DNA of 64,000 bases, taken from Thauera sp. 2A1. Lineage in GTDB: Bacteria > Pseudomonadota > Gammaproteobacteria > Burkholderiales > Rhodocyclaceae. The stretch spans positions 1 to 64,000 of the forward strand of contig NZ_SSXV01000008.1 in assembly GCF_009469595.2 (NCBI RefSeq). Reading direction: 5' to 3'. A program made the translations under genes and the position numbers. Under the pieces are notes generated by a model. That model worked only from the letters and a program-made list of their open reading frames with translations. It did not search any database and was not told the DNA's origin. Positions 1-9,065 of the stretch are shown one piece after another (position 1 is the first letter of the stretch; each line of letters starts with the position of its first letter).

Positions 1-84
1 CAGAAGACGGCCAGCGTCGACTGCGAAAACGAGCTCGGCTGGCGCGTGTCGTTCGGACTGCTCAGGCACGTCGTCGACCTTTGA
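1..84 (+). CDS. 3' end of an unidentified gene (partial)
   Basis: An open frame enters from the left edge and ends at TGA 82-84. It gives 27 residues ending in a hydrophobic stretch (LLRHVVDL). The fragment is too short to assign to a family. Whether the frame is truly coding cannot be judged from this window. Confidence 0.35.
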   Translation, partial: QKTASVDCENELGWRVSFGLLRHVVDL

Positions 85-628
85 AGCCCTCCGCTCCGCC
101 GGGGGGCGGGGTTGCTCGGACGGTTACTTCACTCGGAATGGTGCCATTCCGTCAGCCCTCTGTCTGTCTTGTCCAAAGTACGGCGAGAAGCGCGGGCTCG
201 AAGCCCTGCCGTTCCTGGAGGTCGTGCCCAGCCGTTGGACAAAATGGTTCATTTTGTCTAATCACGCCGCGCCATGCCCCTAAACGACCTCTTTGCCGGC
301 CCACTCATGACAGACAGCAGGCGGCCAAGAGCAGTCGATCGTCGTTACATTTCCTTTGCATGCGCTCGGCTACCGCCTATGCTGAATGTAGTTTGCAAGA
401 AGAGTGCGGATTCGCTTTACAGCAGTTTGCCGTCCTTATGCCCCCCGTTGGATATTGCTGGTGGTGCTCTACGTGGAAACGACAATCTCGACGACGCTTT
501 ACGGCCTGTCCCTGATATTGAGCGTGGGGTTTTGTCATTCACGGAGTGCTCTTCTATCTTGCACGGGTGAAATTCGAATTAGCGTCATTTCTACGTGCAA
601 TCAGCCCACATGACAAAGGGAGATGCCC
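85..628. other. Non-coding upstream region
   Basis: The short open frames here overlap each other, lack ribosome binding sites and show no recognisable protein. The only clear structure is the dyad at 238-258. The region probably holds the promoter of the gene that starts at 629. Confidence 0.5.
238..258. promoter_or_regulatory. 21-bp dyad, operator-like
   Basis: Nine-base arms GACAAAATG and CATTTTGTC are perfectly inverted around GTT. This is AT-rich symmetry in GC-rich DNA with no T-tract after it, which suits a repressor operator better than a terminator. It lies about 370 bases before the gene at 629. No cognate regulator is obvious nearby. Confidence 0.35.
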
Positions 629-1897
629 ATGTCAGAGATGTCCTCGATGGCAGACGACGGCCTGGCTCTCCTCGCATGGGCAGTTAGACAAGGCAAGCAG
701 GTGCCGCCGGAACTCTCGGGAGAACTGCTGGCCGCGCCCGACCAACTGGCCGACCTGGACGAAGGCCCGAAGAAGGAAGCGTTCTACAGTGCCATCCAGA
801 GACTGACCGCCCTTTTGCAGACAAGTCCCGCTGAAATTTGGGCCGAAAAGCAACGCGAAGCGCGTCTGGCACAGCAGGTTGTCGACGCACAGCAGCTACT
901 CTCTTATGCAGTTGCCAATGGGAAGGAGATCAATGCTGGTGTTCGTAAGGCCTTGGTCGAATCGGCGGATGCCCTCATGCGGGGAAGTTTGAGGGCAGAA
1001 GGTGAGGACCGCTTCCTGCAGGCTTATCAAGAACTGACTAAGACGCTCGCACCGGTGACTTCAGAGACGCTGGAGGCGTCTAGAACCCGCTTTCCAAAGC
1101 TTGCGTTGTTGCTTACCCATCCGACCGAGTTCGTTAGCGGACTCGCCGTCGCCACTGGTGGCCGATTCTTGCACTCCCTGTTCTTCGTCTGCGTGTTGGT
1201 CGTGACTGGATTTGTACTCGCCTATTTCGCAGTGGGATCCACCACGCTCGCACGATACGATGAAGTGATTCAAATCGCCCAGATGGCGAAAGATTCCGCA
1301 CGAACGAAGCAACTCGCGGTGCTCGGTGCCACACGAGCGCTCGAAACTGCAAGGGCAGGCACAGAGGCCGAACTAGAGAAAGCGCAGGCCGAGTTGGATA
1401 GGACCAAGGATGAGTTGACGCAGAGCGAGGTCACGTTGAAGGAAACCGATGCCGAGATGATTGGATTGCGTAATCGGCTGACAACTTGGATCAAACCGAT
1501 TTGCGGCATGGTGGGGATGGCCGGCGCGTGCGGTTCTGAAGATAGGCCCGCTAGCACGTTAGTTTTTGATGCGCAAGTCATCCGCGATCAACTCGCTCAG
1601 ATAATGTTGCCGATGCTGCTCGGCTTTCTCGGTGCGCACACCTTCGTGCTGCGCAATATGAGCCTCGACATCAGCAAGCGATCGTTTGCACCTGGTTCCT
1701 CAATTCATCACATGATCCGCCTCTTCCTAGGAGCTATGGCTGGAATTGCTTCGGGATGGATGCTGAAGCCTGAAACAATCGGCTTGCTCAGCAGCGCCCC
1801 TGCCTGGACTCTCGCCTTTATCGCTGGATACAGCGTGGAACTCGTATTTTCGTTTATGGACAGGATCGTAAGTGCCTTCAGTAACAAACCCCTATGA
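629..1897 (+). CDS. Membrane protein with central coiled coil, unknown function
   Basis: About 422 residues. A soluble N-terminal half (about 1-170) is followed by a strong transmembrane helix (about 180-205, rich in F, V and L). Next comes a charged heptad-like region rich in E, K and A (about 225-285) that looks like a coiled coil. Three further hydrophobic segments close the protein (about 325-345, 360-380, 385-410). The start at 629 is preferred because AAGGGAG (616-622) lies six bases upstream, whereas the in-frame ATG at 623 abuts it. The next gene starts about 40 bases after the stop and the two probably form one unit. I do not recognise the family. A bitopic sensor or scaffold is possible, but that is a guess from architecture. 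Confidence 0.75.
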   Translation: MSEMSSMADDGLALLAWAVRQGKQVPPELSGELLAAPDQLADLDEGPKKEAFYSAIQRLTALLQTSPAEIWAEKQREARLAQQVVDAQQLLSYAVANGKEINAGVRKALVESADALMRGSLRAEGEDRFLQAYQELTKTLAPVTSETLEASRTRFPKLALLLTHPTEFVSGLAVATGGRFLHSLFFVCVLVVTGFVLAYFAVGSTTLARYDEVIQIAQMAKDSARTKQLAVLGATRALETARAGTEAELEKAQAELDRTKDELTQSEVTLKETDAEMIGLRNRLTTWIKPICGMVGMAGACGSEDRPASTLVFDAQVIRDQLAQIMLPMLLGFLGAHTFVLRNMSLDISKRSFAPGSSIHHMIRLFLGAMAGIASGWMLKPETIGLLSSAPAWTLAFIAGYSVELVFSFMDRIVSAFSNKPL

Positions 1898-1936
1898 ATT
1901 GATGTGCAACGCGTATCCTTGATGAGGACCGAGACT

Positions 1937-3778
1937 ATGGAAGCGCATCAGTCTGCCCGCCCCACAGACAAAAACAAGCATCGCCTTCTAGTGGTCGCAT
2001 TGAGAGGCTGGACCAACGCGAATGATCTGCTGCCAAAACTAACGGGAGACCCTGGCGGCGAGTATCCGAAAGCGTTTCTCCAGTTTGTTGAGTCGACGCT
2101 CCAGGAAAAATATGAGGTGGATCTATGGGTACCCGAGTTGCCACTTGCAATGTTTTCCGTGGCAGATCCAGCGGAGATAGTCGCGCAGATTGTGGATGAC
2201 CTGAGCAAGAAAACTGAGGCGAAGGACTATGATGAAATTCAACTACTTGGGTTCAGCACAGGCGCACTCTTGGCACGCGGGGTCTTCTGCGCGGGCCATG
2301 GTGCGAGCGACGCGGGAGAAGTATGTCCCGAACACCGAAAGAGATGGGCCTCCTTAATCACTCGGATCGTGTATATATCGGCGATAACGCGTGGTTGGGA
2401 GATATCATCCGCCACACCGATGCGCTTCCGCTTGGTAAGTCCTCTGCTGAATTTTTTTGCGCACGCTTGGGGAATCTGGCACAAGCTATCGCACATTCAC
2501 TCCTTTTCGCTCCGCAACTTGTTCGAGCCAATGGTGCTGATACATAAAGTGAAAAGGGGCGCTCCGTTTGTCACGCTAACTCAGCTTCAGTTTCTCGCAG
2601 TCCATCGCTCATTGATCGATGCTGGGCGCCCGGAACCGACAATTGTGTACCTCCTCGGATCACAGGATGAGTTTGTATCTCCGGCCGACGCGATGGATTT
2701 CGGGCCACGGGCTTGCTCAAATTATTTAGAAGTCCCGAATAGCAGGCATTTCGACCTATTGCGCCTTGAGGGGGACGGTGATAGGCCAAATGCACGCGTG
2801 GCAGTCCTACGTGAGGCGCTTCTAGCCTCACAAGAGACCTTGGCTCAGAGTCGATACAAAGTAGATCAGGAAGACTTGGACAGCAATCTTGACATCCTCG
2901 ACCGGCCGCGTCGAGACGGTCCGTCGGAGGAATTTCCAAATGTAAATGTAGCCGTCATAATTGTTCATGGCATTCGCGATCACGGCTTCTGGACGAAGCG
3001 AGTCGCGCGCTGGGTTAAGAAAGTAGGCGCCGAAAAGGGCTTGATCGTTCGCGCACCATCCCCTAGTTACGGCTATTTCTCTGCGTGGGATTTCATCCGC
3101 CCGAGCGGCCGATTGGATGCGACCTATTGGTTCATGGAGCGGTACGTCCAAGTCAAAGCGGTGTATCCAGAGGCCAAAATTTCGTTCATCGGACACAGTA
3201 ACGGAACCTTCCTCGCAGCAAGAGCGATGGAACTCTGCAAGGCGATCAAGCTGGATAACGTCGTGTTTGCCGGCTCAGTCGTTCGCTCGACGTTCGAGTG
3301 GCCCGTCATTCTTTCCATCAGCGCAAAGAGAGTTTTTAATGTCACGGCATCCAAGGATTTCGTTGTTCGGATGCTTCCCGGCTTCGTCGAACGGCTGGGG
3401 CTTTCTTTCATGCAATGCGGAGGCGCTGGTTATTTCGGATTCCGCGATTCCGCCACAATCGCCGACAATCGAGTGAAACAACTCGGAGTCCATGGTAATC
3501 ATAGCGCAGGCATATCGGAAAACCATTGGGAGCGTCTGGCCAGAGCGGCTGTTAATGGCACGGTGACCGAGTCTAGCGCGTCAGAGTTGCCGGCTGCGCT
3601 ATCGCGATCCATGCACGGGACGTTGCTCGTCGACCTCGCACTGATTGCGATCGTCGGTGGGATACTGTCTCTGCTTGTCCGGTTACTTATCGTCGTCTTA
3701 CCGAATTCAATCCCCATTGAGACCATGGTCGCCGTGGTTGGCAGCCTTATTATCTACCGAGCTGCCAAATTCCTTTGA
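1937..3778 (+). CDS. Tandem alpha/beta-hydrolase protein with C-terminal membrane anchor
   Basis: About 613 residues holding two hydrolase-like domains. The first (about 15-310) has a nucleophile elbow GFSTG. The second (about 340-545) starts with the beta-strand/oxyanion motif VIIVHGI and has the elbow GHSNG. Two hydrophobic helices end the protein (about 560-613), so the catalytic domains are probably tethered to the inner membrane. The ATG at 1937 has GAGGA eight bases upstream; a GTG at 1904 is less well placed. Lipase, esterase or thioesterase activity would fit the fold, but the substrate is unknown. It follows the coiled-coil membrane protein on the same strand. Codon use is less GC-biased than in the conjugation genes downstream, which hints at a separate origin. 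Confidence 0.75.
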   Translation: MEAHQSARPTDKNKHRLLVVALRGWTNANDLLPKLTGDPGGEYPKAFLQFVESTLQEKYEVDLWVPELPLAMFSVADPAEIVAQIVDDLSKKTEAKDYDEIQLLGFSTGALLARGVFCAGHGASDAGEVCPEHRKRWASLITRIVYISAITRGWEISSATPMRFRLVSPLLNFFAHAWGIWHKLSHIHSFSLRNLFEPMVLIHKVKRGAPFVTLTQLQFLAVHRSLIDAGRPEPTIVYLLGSQDEFVSPADAMDFGPRACSNYLEVPNSRHFDLLRLEGDGDRPNARVAVLREALLASQETLAQSRYKVDQEDLDSNLDILDRPRRDGPSEEFPNVNVAVIIVHGIRDHGFWTKRVARWVKKVGAEKGLIVRAPSPSYGYFSAWDFIRPSGRLDATYWFMERYVQVKAVYPEAKISFIGHSNGTFLAARAMELCKAIKLDNVVFAGSVVRSTFEWPVILSISAKRVFNVTASKDFVVRMLPGFVERLGLSFMQCGGAGYFGFRDSATIADNRVKQLGVHGNHSAGISENHWERLARAAVNGTVTESSASELPAALSRSMHGTLLVDLALIAIVGGILSLLVRLLIVVLPNSIPIETMVAVVGSLIIYRAAKFL

Positions 3779-4553
3779 GGAAATACCCCTCCGCCCTCAT
3801 CATCACCTCAGCTTAAATATAGTTCAACTATTGATGGCGACGTGTCCTTGCGGTGATCGAGAGATCAAATGTGACAGAAGCGAAACGGTGAAAACTCCGT
3901 TCAGGAAGTAGGCATTGAGCAGGCGCGATGCCAAGTGATCGGAGCGGTTGAGCAGACCGATTACATTACCGGCCCAGGAAAGCAGGATTCAACGACGTGA
4001 AGGATCGAGACGGTTTCAGTCATGCAGCCGGCCTATTTTGCAGGTGTGTTTCCTGTTGACTATGATGACAATTGCCGCGACCTTTAGAGCCGACCAAGAC
4101 AGCCCATCTTGGTATTCCCGTGGGCTCACAAGCGCTTGCGGCCGTCAGTTGCAGCTTCATGCTGGACGGCACCTTTCGTACAGCCCCTCCGTCCGCTTCG
4201 GGTCGGCCTGAGACGCTCGTGGGTGGCCTTCCGAGGTGCTGCGTGGGTTCGGGGCCCTGGGGCTCTCAGTCCGGCCAGGAGCTGCCGGTGAGCGTTGGCG
4301 CTCGTAAGCCAACATCCACAATCCGCATGCAGTATGCTTCTCGCGTTAGGCCTACCCCCGACGAGTACCTGAACCGGGATCTGAAAACTACGATACGCTC
4401 CGGTCCAATTGCCAGGACCGCAGCACCACTCCTTGAAACGGCGCACATGTGCATGCAGCGCATTGCTGCGATGCCGAAACAAGTGGGGTCGTATTTTAGC
4501 CATGAGTACGTTCGGTATGCCCAGTCAATTAACTATTTGCCTGCCTGGTTAAT
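3779..4553. other. Intergenic region without a supportable gene
   Basis: Open frames of up to 161 codons exist (4072-4557), but their composition and lack of ribosome binding sites make them unconvincing. A GTTAGGC heptamer at 4346 resembles an integron core site, but I could not find the inverted arms that would make it an attC. A small dyad ATAGTT/AACTAT lies near 3820. Confidence 0.45.
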
Positions 4554-5009
4554 GTGACTGCACCTCTTGTTTGGACGATCTGCCTCTCGTGCGTCAATAC
4601 ACAGATCGAGGAAGGGGCGCTGTATCTTGGGCGTGTGCAATTTGCCTCAGAAGAAGAAGCCCTGGCGTGCCTTGAACAGATCGAACGTGACGAGAATTCA
4701 AGTTATATATGCCAGCTCAGATGCGACGGGTGGGCTGATGCAAGTACCGGCTTAAGTGGGATTGAACATCCTCCAATCCATGTATCTGAGAAGGCAATTG
4801 AGAGTCTTCTTGGCGAGCCCCTTTATCCAAAAATAATTCAATGGAAGAGAAAATATAAAGTTCAAAAATTTATTGAAAAAAATGGCCTGCCAATTATTTC
4901 AATACTAACCATCATTGGGTTAGCTGCCCTTGGTGCGTCGGAGAATGTCATAGATATATTTCTGAAGATCCTCGAGGTCATTTGGCATCCTTTGACGTCA
5001 TGGAGATAG
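4554..5009 (+). CDS. Small membrane-anchored protein, probable integron cassette gene
   Basis: About 151 residues from a GTG start. The N-terminal half is soluble and acidic (EEEALACLEQIERDE). A lysine-rich stretch follows (KIIQWKRKYKVQKF) and then one transmembrane helix (about 113-130). No family is recognised. The second half is clearly AT-richer than its surroundings (around 4790-4960), with lysine codons AAA and many ATT/ATA. Directly after the stop lies an attC-like site (5018-5105), which is the normal arrangement of an integron gene cassette. The exact start is uncertain because no good Shine-Dalgarno precedes the GTG. Confidence 0.55.
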   Translation: MTAPLVWTICLSCVNTQIEEGALYLGRVQFASEEEALACLEQIERDENSSYICQLRCDGWADASTGLSGIEHPPIHVSEKAIESLLGEPLYPKIIQWKRKYKVQKFIEKNGLPIISILTIIGLAALGASENVIDIFLKILEVIWHPLTSWR

Positions 5010-5017
5010 AAGTTCAC

Positions 5018-5105
5018 GCGCTAACGATTCCGTCGAGAGGGACCGCCCACAAGCTGCACTTGTGGGCTTTGCGGCTACGGTGGCCCTTCACGGCAAACGT
5101 TGAAC
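5018..5105 (+). other. attC-like integron recombination site (59-base element)
   Basis: About 88 bp. The left end GCGCTAAC resembles the RYYYAAC core and the right end GTTGAAC (5099-5105) fits GTTRRRY exactly. The arms between them (AACGATTCCGT... and ...ACGGCAAACGTT) are inverted with several single-base bulges. The apex is a perfect GCCCACAAG/CTTGTGGGC hairpin (5045-5067). Imperfect inverted arms with extrahelical bases are the hallmark of attC. No integrase gene is in the window. The apex hairpin alone could act as a weak terminator for the gene at 4554, but it lacks a T-run. Confidence 0.6.
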
Positions 5106-5141
5106 GTCGGCTTTCCATATCTTCGACTGTCGTCTTTGGGT

Positions 5142-6759
5142 CCAGGCTGTGTCAAAACCCTAGATATAATATGCACGAGCCGTACATGGATCGGGGACTG
5201 TCGTGAAGCGTTTCGTTGAAGGCCAAGACCGTGGTCAAGGCACCCTGCTTCCGGAGCATGTGGATGATTACGTCGCCGAGGACAATCCAGTCCGCGTCAT
5301 CGACGCCTTTGTCGAGCATCTCGACCTACGCAAACTGGGTTTCGAGCGCGTCGATCGCAGCTTCAATGGACGCCCGGCTTATCATCCTGCCGTATTGCTG
5401 AAGATCTACATCTACGGCTACCTCAATCGGATCCAGTCGAGCCGGCGACTTGAGCGCGAGGCGGGACGCAATCTCGAATTGATCTGGCTCACCGGTCGGC
5501 TTTGCCCGGATTTCAAGACGATCGCGCGGTTCCGGCAGGACAATGGCCAAGCCATCCGTAACGTCTGCGCACAGTTCGTTGGCGTCTGTCGCAGGTTGAA
5601 ACTGTTCTCAAACGCCCTCGTCGCGATCGACGGCAGCAAATTCAAGGCGGTCAACAACCGGGACCGCAACTTTACCGCCAACAAGATCGATCGCCGCCGC
5701 GAGCAGATCGAAGCGAGCATCGAGCGCTACCTCGCCGCAATCGAGACGGCGGACCGGCAGAACCCTGACATTGCTGAGGCCAAGACTACACGCCTGCGCG
5801 AGAAGATTGCTTGTCTGAAGGAGCAGATGACGCAGCTTGAGGAAATTGAAGCCCGTCTGCAGCAGACGCCCGACAAACAGATCTCGCTCACCGATCCCGA
5901 TGCACGCTCGATGGCCACCAGTGGTCGTGGCACAGGCATGGTCGGCTACAACGTCCAGACGGCCGTCGATAGCAGGCATCACTTGGTGGTGGCCCACGAG
6001 GTAACCAATGTCGGCCATGATCGCACCCAGTTGGCCAAGATGGCGAAGCAGGCAAAGCGCGCGATGGGTGTGAAAGAGTTAAGCGTGGTTGCCGACCGGG
6101 GCTATTTCCGGAGTGAGGAATTTCTGGCCTGTGACAAGGCGGGGATTACGGCCTACGTGCCCAAGCCGTTGACATCGAATGCCAAAGCCGATGGGCGGTT
6201 CGGCAAGGATGACTTCCTCTACGATCCGGAAAGCGACGAATATCAATGTCCAGCCGGTGAGCGACTGATCTGGCGCTACCACACCGTCGAGAACGGCCAA
6301 ACGTTGCACCGTTACTGGAGCTCGAACTGCAAGGCGTGCTCATTGAAGCCGAAATGCACCCCTGGCGACCAACGTCGGATCAGCAGGTGGCAGCACGAAG
6401 ACTTGCTCGAACGCATGCAGCGCAGGCTCGATCGCTCACCAGATGCAATGGCGATCCGGCGCCAAACGGTAGAGCACCCATTTGGCACGTTGAAGGCCTG
6501 GATGGGGGCGACCCATTTCCTGACCAAAGGCCTTGAGCGTGTCAGCACGGAAATGAGCTTGCATGTTCTCGCTTACAACATGAAGCGAGTAATGAAAATT
6601 CTCGGAAATGCGGCGCTAATCAACGCAGTGAGGGCCTGAAGGAGGCCTTCGTTTCTCTCTCTTTTCGTAATTCAACAGACGGCGAAAGAAACTTGGGACT
6701 CGCGTTTCGGTGTTTCCCCTCGGCTGCTCATTCTCTCAACGACTTTTGACACAGCCTGG
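5142..6759 (+). mobile_element. IS1182-family insertion sequence, complete
   Basis: Perfectly inverted 16-bp ends CCAGGCTGTGTCAAAA (5142-5157) and TTTTGACACAGCCTGG (6744-6759) enclose one intact transposase gene. The outer bases are ambiguous because TGGGTC occurs at both junctions (5137-5142 and 6757-6762). Either the ends are slightly shorter with a 6-bp target duplication, or the symmetry is fortuitous. It lies just downstream of the attC-like site, so it may have interrupted the next cassette. Confidence 0.85.
5203..6639 (+). CDS. IS1182-family transposase
   Basis: 478 residues, full length for the family. The N-terminal segment (about 10-100) has the typical DDYVAEDNPVRVIDAFVE and a RFRQDN motif. 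The DDE catalytic domain follows, with AIDGSKFKAVN (about 143) for the first acidic residue and VVADRGYF (about 302) for the second. The third is probably the glutamate of QTVEHPFGTLK (about 425). A cysteine cluster CKACSLKPKC (about 374-383) is also usual for this group. A central helical region (about 160-225) looks like a coiled coil. It is the only gene in the element, lies between its terminal repeats and appears intact. Confidence 0.95.
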   Translation: MKRFVEGQDRGQGTLLPEHVDDYVAEDNPVRVIDAFVEHLDLRKLGFERVDRSFNGRPAYHPAVLLKIYIYGYLNRIQSSRRLEREAGRNLELIWLTGRLCPDFKTIARFRQDNGQAIRNVCAQFVGVCRRLKLFSNALVAIDGSKFKAVNNRDRNFTANKIDRRREQIEASIERYLAAIETADRQNPDIAEAKTTRLREKIACLKEQMTQLEEIEARLQQTPDKQISLTDPDARSMATSGRGTGMVGYNVQTAVDSRHHLVVAHEVTNVGHDRTQLAKMAKQAKRAMGVKELSVVADRGYFRSEEFLACDKAGITAYVPKPLTSNAKADGRFGKDDFLYDPESDEYQCPAGERLIWRYHTVENGQTLHRYWSSNCKACSLKPKCTPGDQRRISRWQHEDLLERMQRRLDRSPDAMAIRRQTVEHPFGTLKAWMGATHFLTKGLERVSTEMSLHVLAYNMKRVMKILGNAALINAVRA

Positions 6760-7024
6760 GTCGATACGAGACTGTCGCAGGCGGTTCGCTGAGCCGCTGA
6801 GCGGGTTAAGGGGAAACGCCCACGTCAGATACATGTACGGGTCAGTAACCCAACGGCGGCGCCGAATCGACGTTTGCTGTTTCTTGCTGCAGATCAGCCC
6901 TGCGGGACTTGATTGCGATGGATGGACGCTGTTGCCCTGTCGATCCACGCGATCCCTGGCCGCTCTCCCTCGACCCGCTGGCGGTACCGAGCCAATGTTC
7001 GAGTTTTTCCACTCGGGCTCACCG

Positions 7025-8053
7025 TCAGCCTTCGATCAGCGCCACCAGTTTCATGTCTGCCAGGCGGGCTTCGACCTTATTCCCGCCATCCTCGTAGGTT
7101 AGCCAGGCCCACCCCTCGGTCGATGGGCGCTTGCTGAGGATTAGCCGGGCCCGCCGCCCGCGGTGTTCGACCTGGATGATGGCCCGCTTGAGCATGTCAG
7201 GGCCGGCCTTGCTTCTGGCGCCCGTCCTGTCCGGGCGCGGAGTCTCCCCTTCGCCCTGCAAATGAGATCCGTCCCCGAGGAGGTCATCGATACCTGCGTC
7301 GTGCTCGTCATCATGATGGCGCTTTTCCGCCAGGAACTCGCGCAGCATCCTGACCGACCCGCGCGTGAGTTCCTGGGTCTCGTCGGAGAGCCAGGCGCCA
7401 ACTTCCGCCGGATATCGTTTGAAGGCGGTGACCAGTTCGTTGACCACGGTCACATCGCTTGCCCGGCCGCTGCTGAACGCGCGTGCGATGGGATCGGGCA
7501 GATCGAGAAGCGTCACATGCTGGGTGACGAACGCCGGGGATTTCCCGATCTCGCGGGCGATGTCGCTCTTCTTCTTGCCGCTCGAGAGTTCGCGACCGAT
7601 GAAATCGGCGATCTCACGCGCGGTGAGCTCGTTGCGCTGCAGGTTCTCGATCACCTGATCGGCGTGGCTGTAGTCGTTGTCGATGAAGGCGGGGATAGTT
7701 GTCTTCCCCGCCCAGATCGATGCACGGTATCGCCGCGCGCCGTGGTTGATGAGGTAGCGCCCCTCGCGCTCCGGATGCTCACGCACCGAAATCGGCGACT
7801 TCACGCCCCGGATCTGGATAGTCTGGCCGATCTCAGCAATGCTCTGCGCCGAAAAACCGGGGTTGTCGGCCGTGCGCGGCTGCTGCGGATCTTCGTCGAT
7901 CAGCTCGAGCGGCAGCTCCAGCGGGCGCCCGATGCGCACGAAGGCTTCCGACGGGCCCGGTTGCCGTGAGGGCTTGTCGTTACCTGCGGTGTCCGATGCG
8001 GATGCCCGGGGCCTCTCATCGGCTTTCGTCCTGGCATTCTTCACGCGGCTCAT
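7025..8053 (-). CDS. korB: KorB/ParB-family partition and global repressor protein
   Basis: About 342 residues. The ParB N-terminal domain is present with GARRYR (about 105-110) and ENLQRNELT (about 136-144). A helix-turn-helix (about 163-183, DIAREIGKSPAFVTQHV) follows and is nearly that of IncP KorB. A C-terminal SH3-like dimerisation segment comes at the end (about 290-342). The start at 8053 has GGGAGAG six bases upstream; an in-frame ATG at 8068 overlaps that site. KorB of IncP plasmids binds a 13-bp palindrome and represses replication and transfer genes, and two perfect copies of that palindrome lie beside trbA. No incC/parA partner is adjacent, unlike in IncP plasmids. The gene is divergent from the trb operon. 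Confidence 0.9.
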   Translation of the reverse strand: MSRVKNARTKADERPRASASDTAGNDKPSRQPGPSEAFVRIGRPLELPLELIDEDPQQPRTADNPGFSAQSIAEIGQTIQIRGVKSPISVREHPEREGRYLINHGARRYRASIWAGKTTIPAFIDNDYSHADQVIENLQRNELTAREIADFIGRELSSGKKKSDIAREIGKSPAFVTQHVTLLDLPDPIARAFSSGRASDVTVVNELVTAFKRYPAEVGAWLSDETQELTRGSVRMLREFLAEKRHHDDEHDAGIDDLLGDGSHLQGEGETPRPDRTGARSKAGPDMLKRAIIQVEHRGRRARLILSKRPSTEGWAWLTYEDGGNKVEARLADMKLVALIEG

Positions 8054-8480
8054 GGTGTGCTCTCCCATTTTCTTGTTGTCCGCGCAGGGTCACGGGTTGA
8101 ACGCGGTGCGCGAGCGCGCTTTGGCCTCCCCCCTCGCTTCCGCCTTCATGGCCCAGGGGGTGTGTTGCCCGCCTGTGGGTCTGGGGTCACGCCACGCGCG
8201 TTACCGCTTCGAATGGGACCCGTCGGCGCCAGCGCAAGCTCCTCAAGCCCGGCAGGCCGTGCCTCCGCAGGCGGCGAAGCGGTCGGCGGGAGTGACGCAT
8301 TCCGCGTGTCCGATCGTCGGCGCGCAGGTAAAATCGCGGGTTGACGAGAACAGGTCATGCCATACGCATTGTTTGAGACCCTCGCCCGACGCCACGCTGT
8401 GTGTGCGCAGGGTGTGCGGCGAAAAAACAATGCGATTTTAGCGGCTAAAGCCGAACGCGTGCAGCCAGAAGGCCCGAGCC
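8054..8480. other. Divergent korB-trbA intergenic region
   Basis: This GC-rich stretch has no convincing gene. A possible promoter for trbA is TTGACG (8341-8346), followed 16 bases later by a weak TACGCA. A KorB operator sits at 8437-8449 just before the trbA start. Confidence 0.4.
8437..8449. promoter_or_regulatory. KorB operator (perfect OB match), upstream of trbA
   Basis: TTTAGCGGCTAAA matches the IncP KorB operator consensus TTTAGCSGCTAAA at every base. It ends 31 bases before the trbA start. KorB made from the neighbouring divergent gene would be expected to repress trbA here. Confidence 0.9.
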
Positions 8481-8843
8481 TTGTACAACTACATCTTCTT
8501 CACGAACGTGCTGCGCGTCCTCGATGAGCTGCAGATGACCAAGCACGACCTCGCCGAAAAGTCCGGCGTGTCCATCTCTTTTCTCTCCGACATCACCACC
8601 GGCAAGGGCAACCCGTCGCTCAAAGTGATGGAGGACATCGCCCGCGCGCTGCAGACGCCGCTGCCGCTGCTGCTCGAAGTCACCGATCTGGATCCGGCCT
8701 CGCTCGAGGCGCTCGCCGGTGGCAAGGTCCCCAGCAGCCTGCCGCCCGGCTACGAACGGGTGGCGGCCGTCCTGCCCGAGCACCAGGCCTTCATCGTCAG
8801 GAAGTGGGCCGAGGCGGCCCAGAAGAAACTCAGGAAGTCGTAA
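8481..8843 (+). CDS. trbA: TrbA-type HTH repressor of conjugation genes
   Basis: 120 residues from a TTG start, the usual length of IncP TrbA. An XRE-type helix-turn-helix occupies about 19-60 (MTKHDLAEKSGVSISFLSD). The C-terminal part (PPGYERVAAVLPEHQAFIVRKW, broken here only by naming: PPGYERV then AVLPEHQAF) resembles the TrbA/KorA-like tail. In IncP plasmids TrbA represses the promoters of the mating-pair-formation and relaxase operons. Here it stands between two KorB operators and directly before trbB, the same relative position as in IncP plasmids. No other in-frame start is available close upstream. Confidence 0.88.
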   Translation: MYNYIFFTNVLRVLDELQMTKHDLAEKSGVSISFLSDITTGKGNPSLKVMEDIARALQTPLPLLLEVTDLDPASLEALAGGKVPSSLPPGYERVAAVLPEHQAFIVRKWAEAAQKKLRKS

Positions 8844-8891
8844 CGCCAGGGGTAGGGCGACGCAGCGGCACGAACGGGCAGACGCCCGCGT

Positions 8892-8904
8892 TTTAGCGGC
8901 TAAA
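8892..8904. promoter_or_regulatory. KorB operator (perfect OB match), trbA-trbB interval
   Basis: This is a second exact TTTAGCGGCTAAA, 48 bases after the trbA stop and about 240 bases before trbB. At that distance it could let KorB repress the trb operon from afar, as KorB does at several IncP operators. Confidence 0.9.
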
Positions 8905-9065
8905 GCGTGCCACAGCGGCACAGTCGCCTCTGGATGCCGCGCGTCCACAGCCTTTTCTCGCCCACGCACTCGTGCCCCCGGACGGCCGGCGGCCACGGTC
9001 GTGCTGCGCGCCCGTCTATTCACGCAGGATAATCAGGCCGCAACATTTTCGTCAAAACATTTTTC

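Noticed and set aside
4346..4352. GTTAGGC as the core of another attC site
   Set aside because: The heptamer fits, but no inverted arms or left core are found within a plausible distance.
4072..4557. 161-codon plus-strand gene
   Set aside because: No ribosome binding site, mixed composition, and overlap with the cassette gene. Nothing recognisable.
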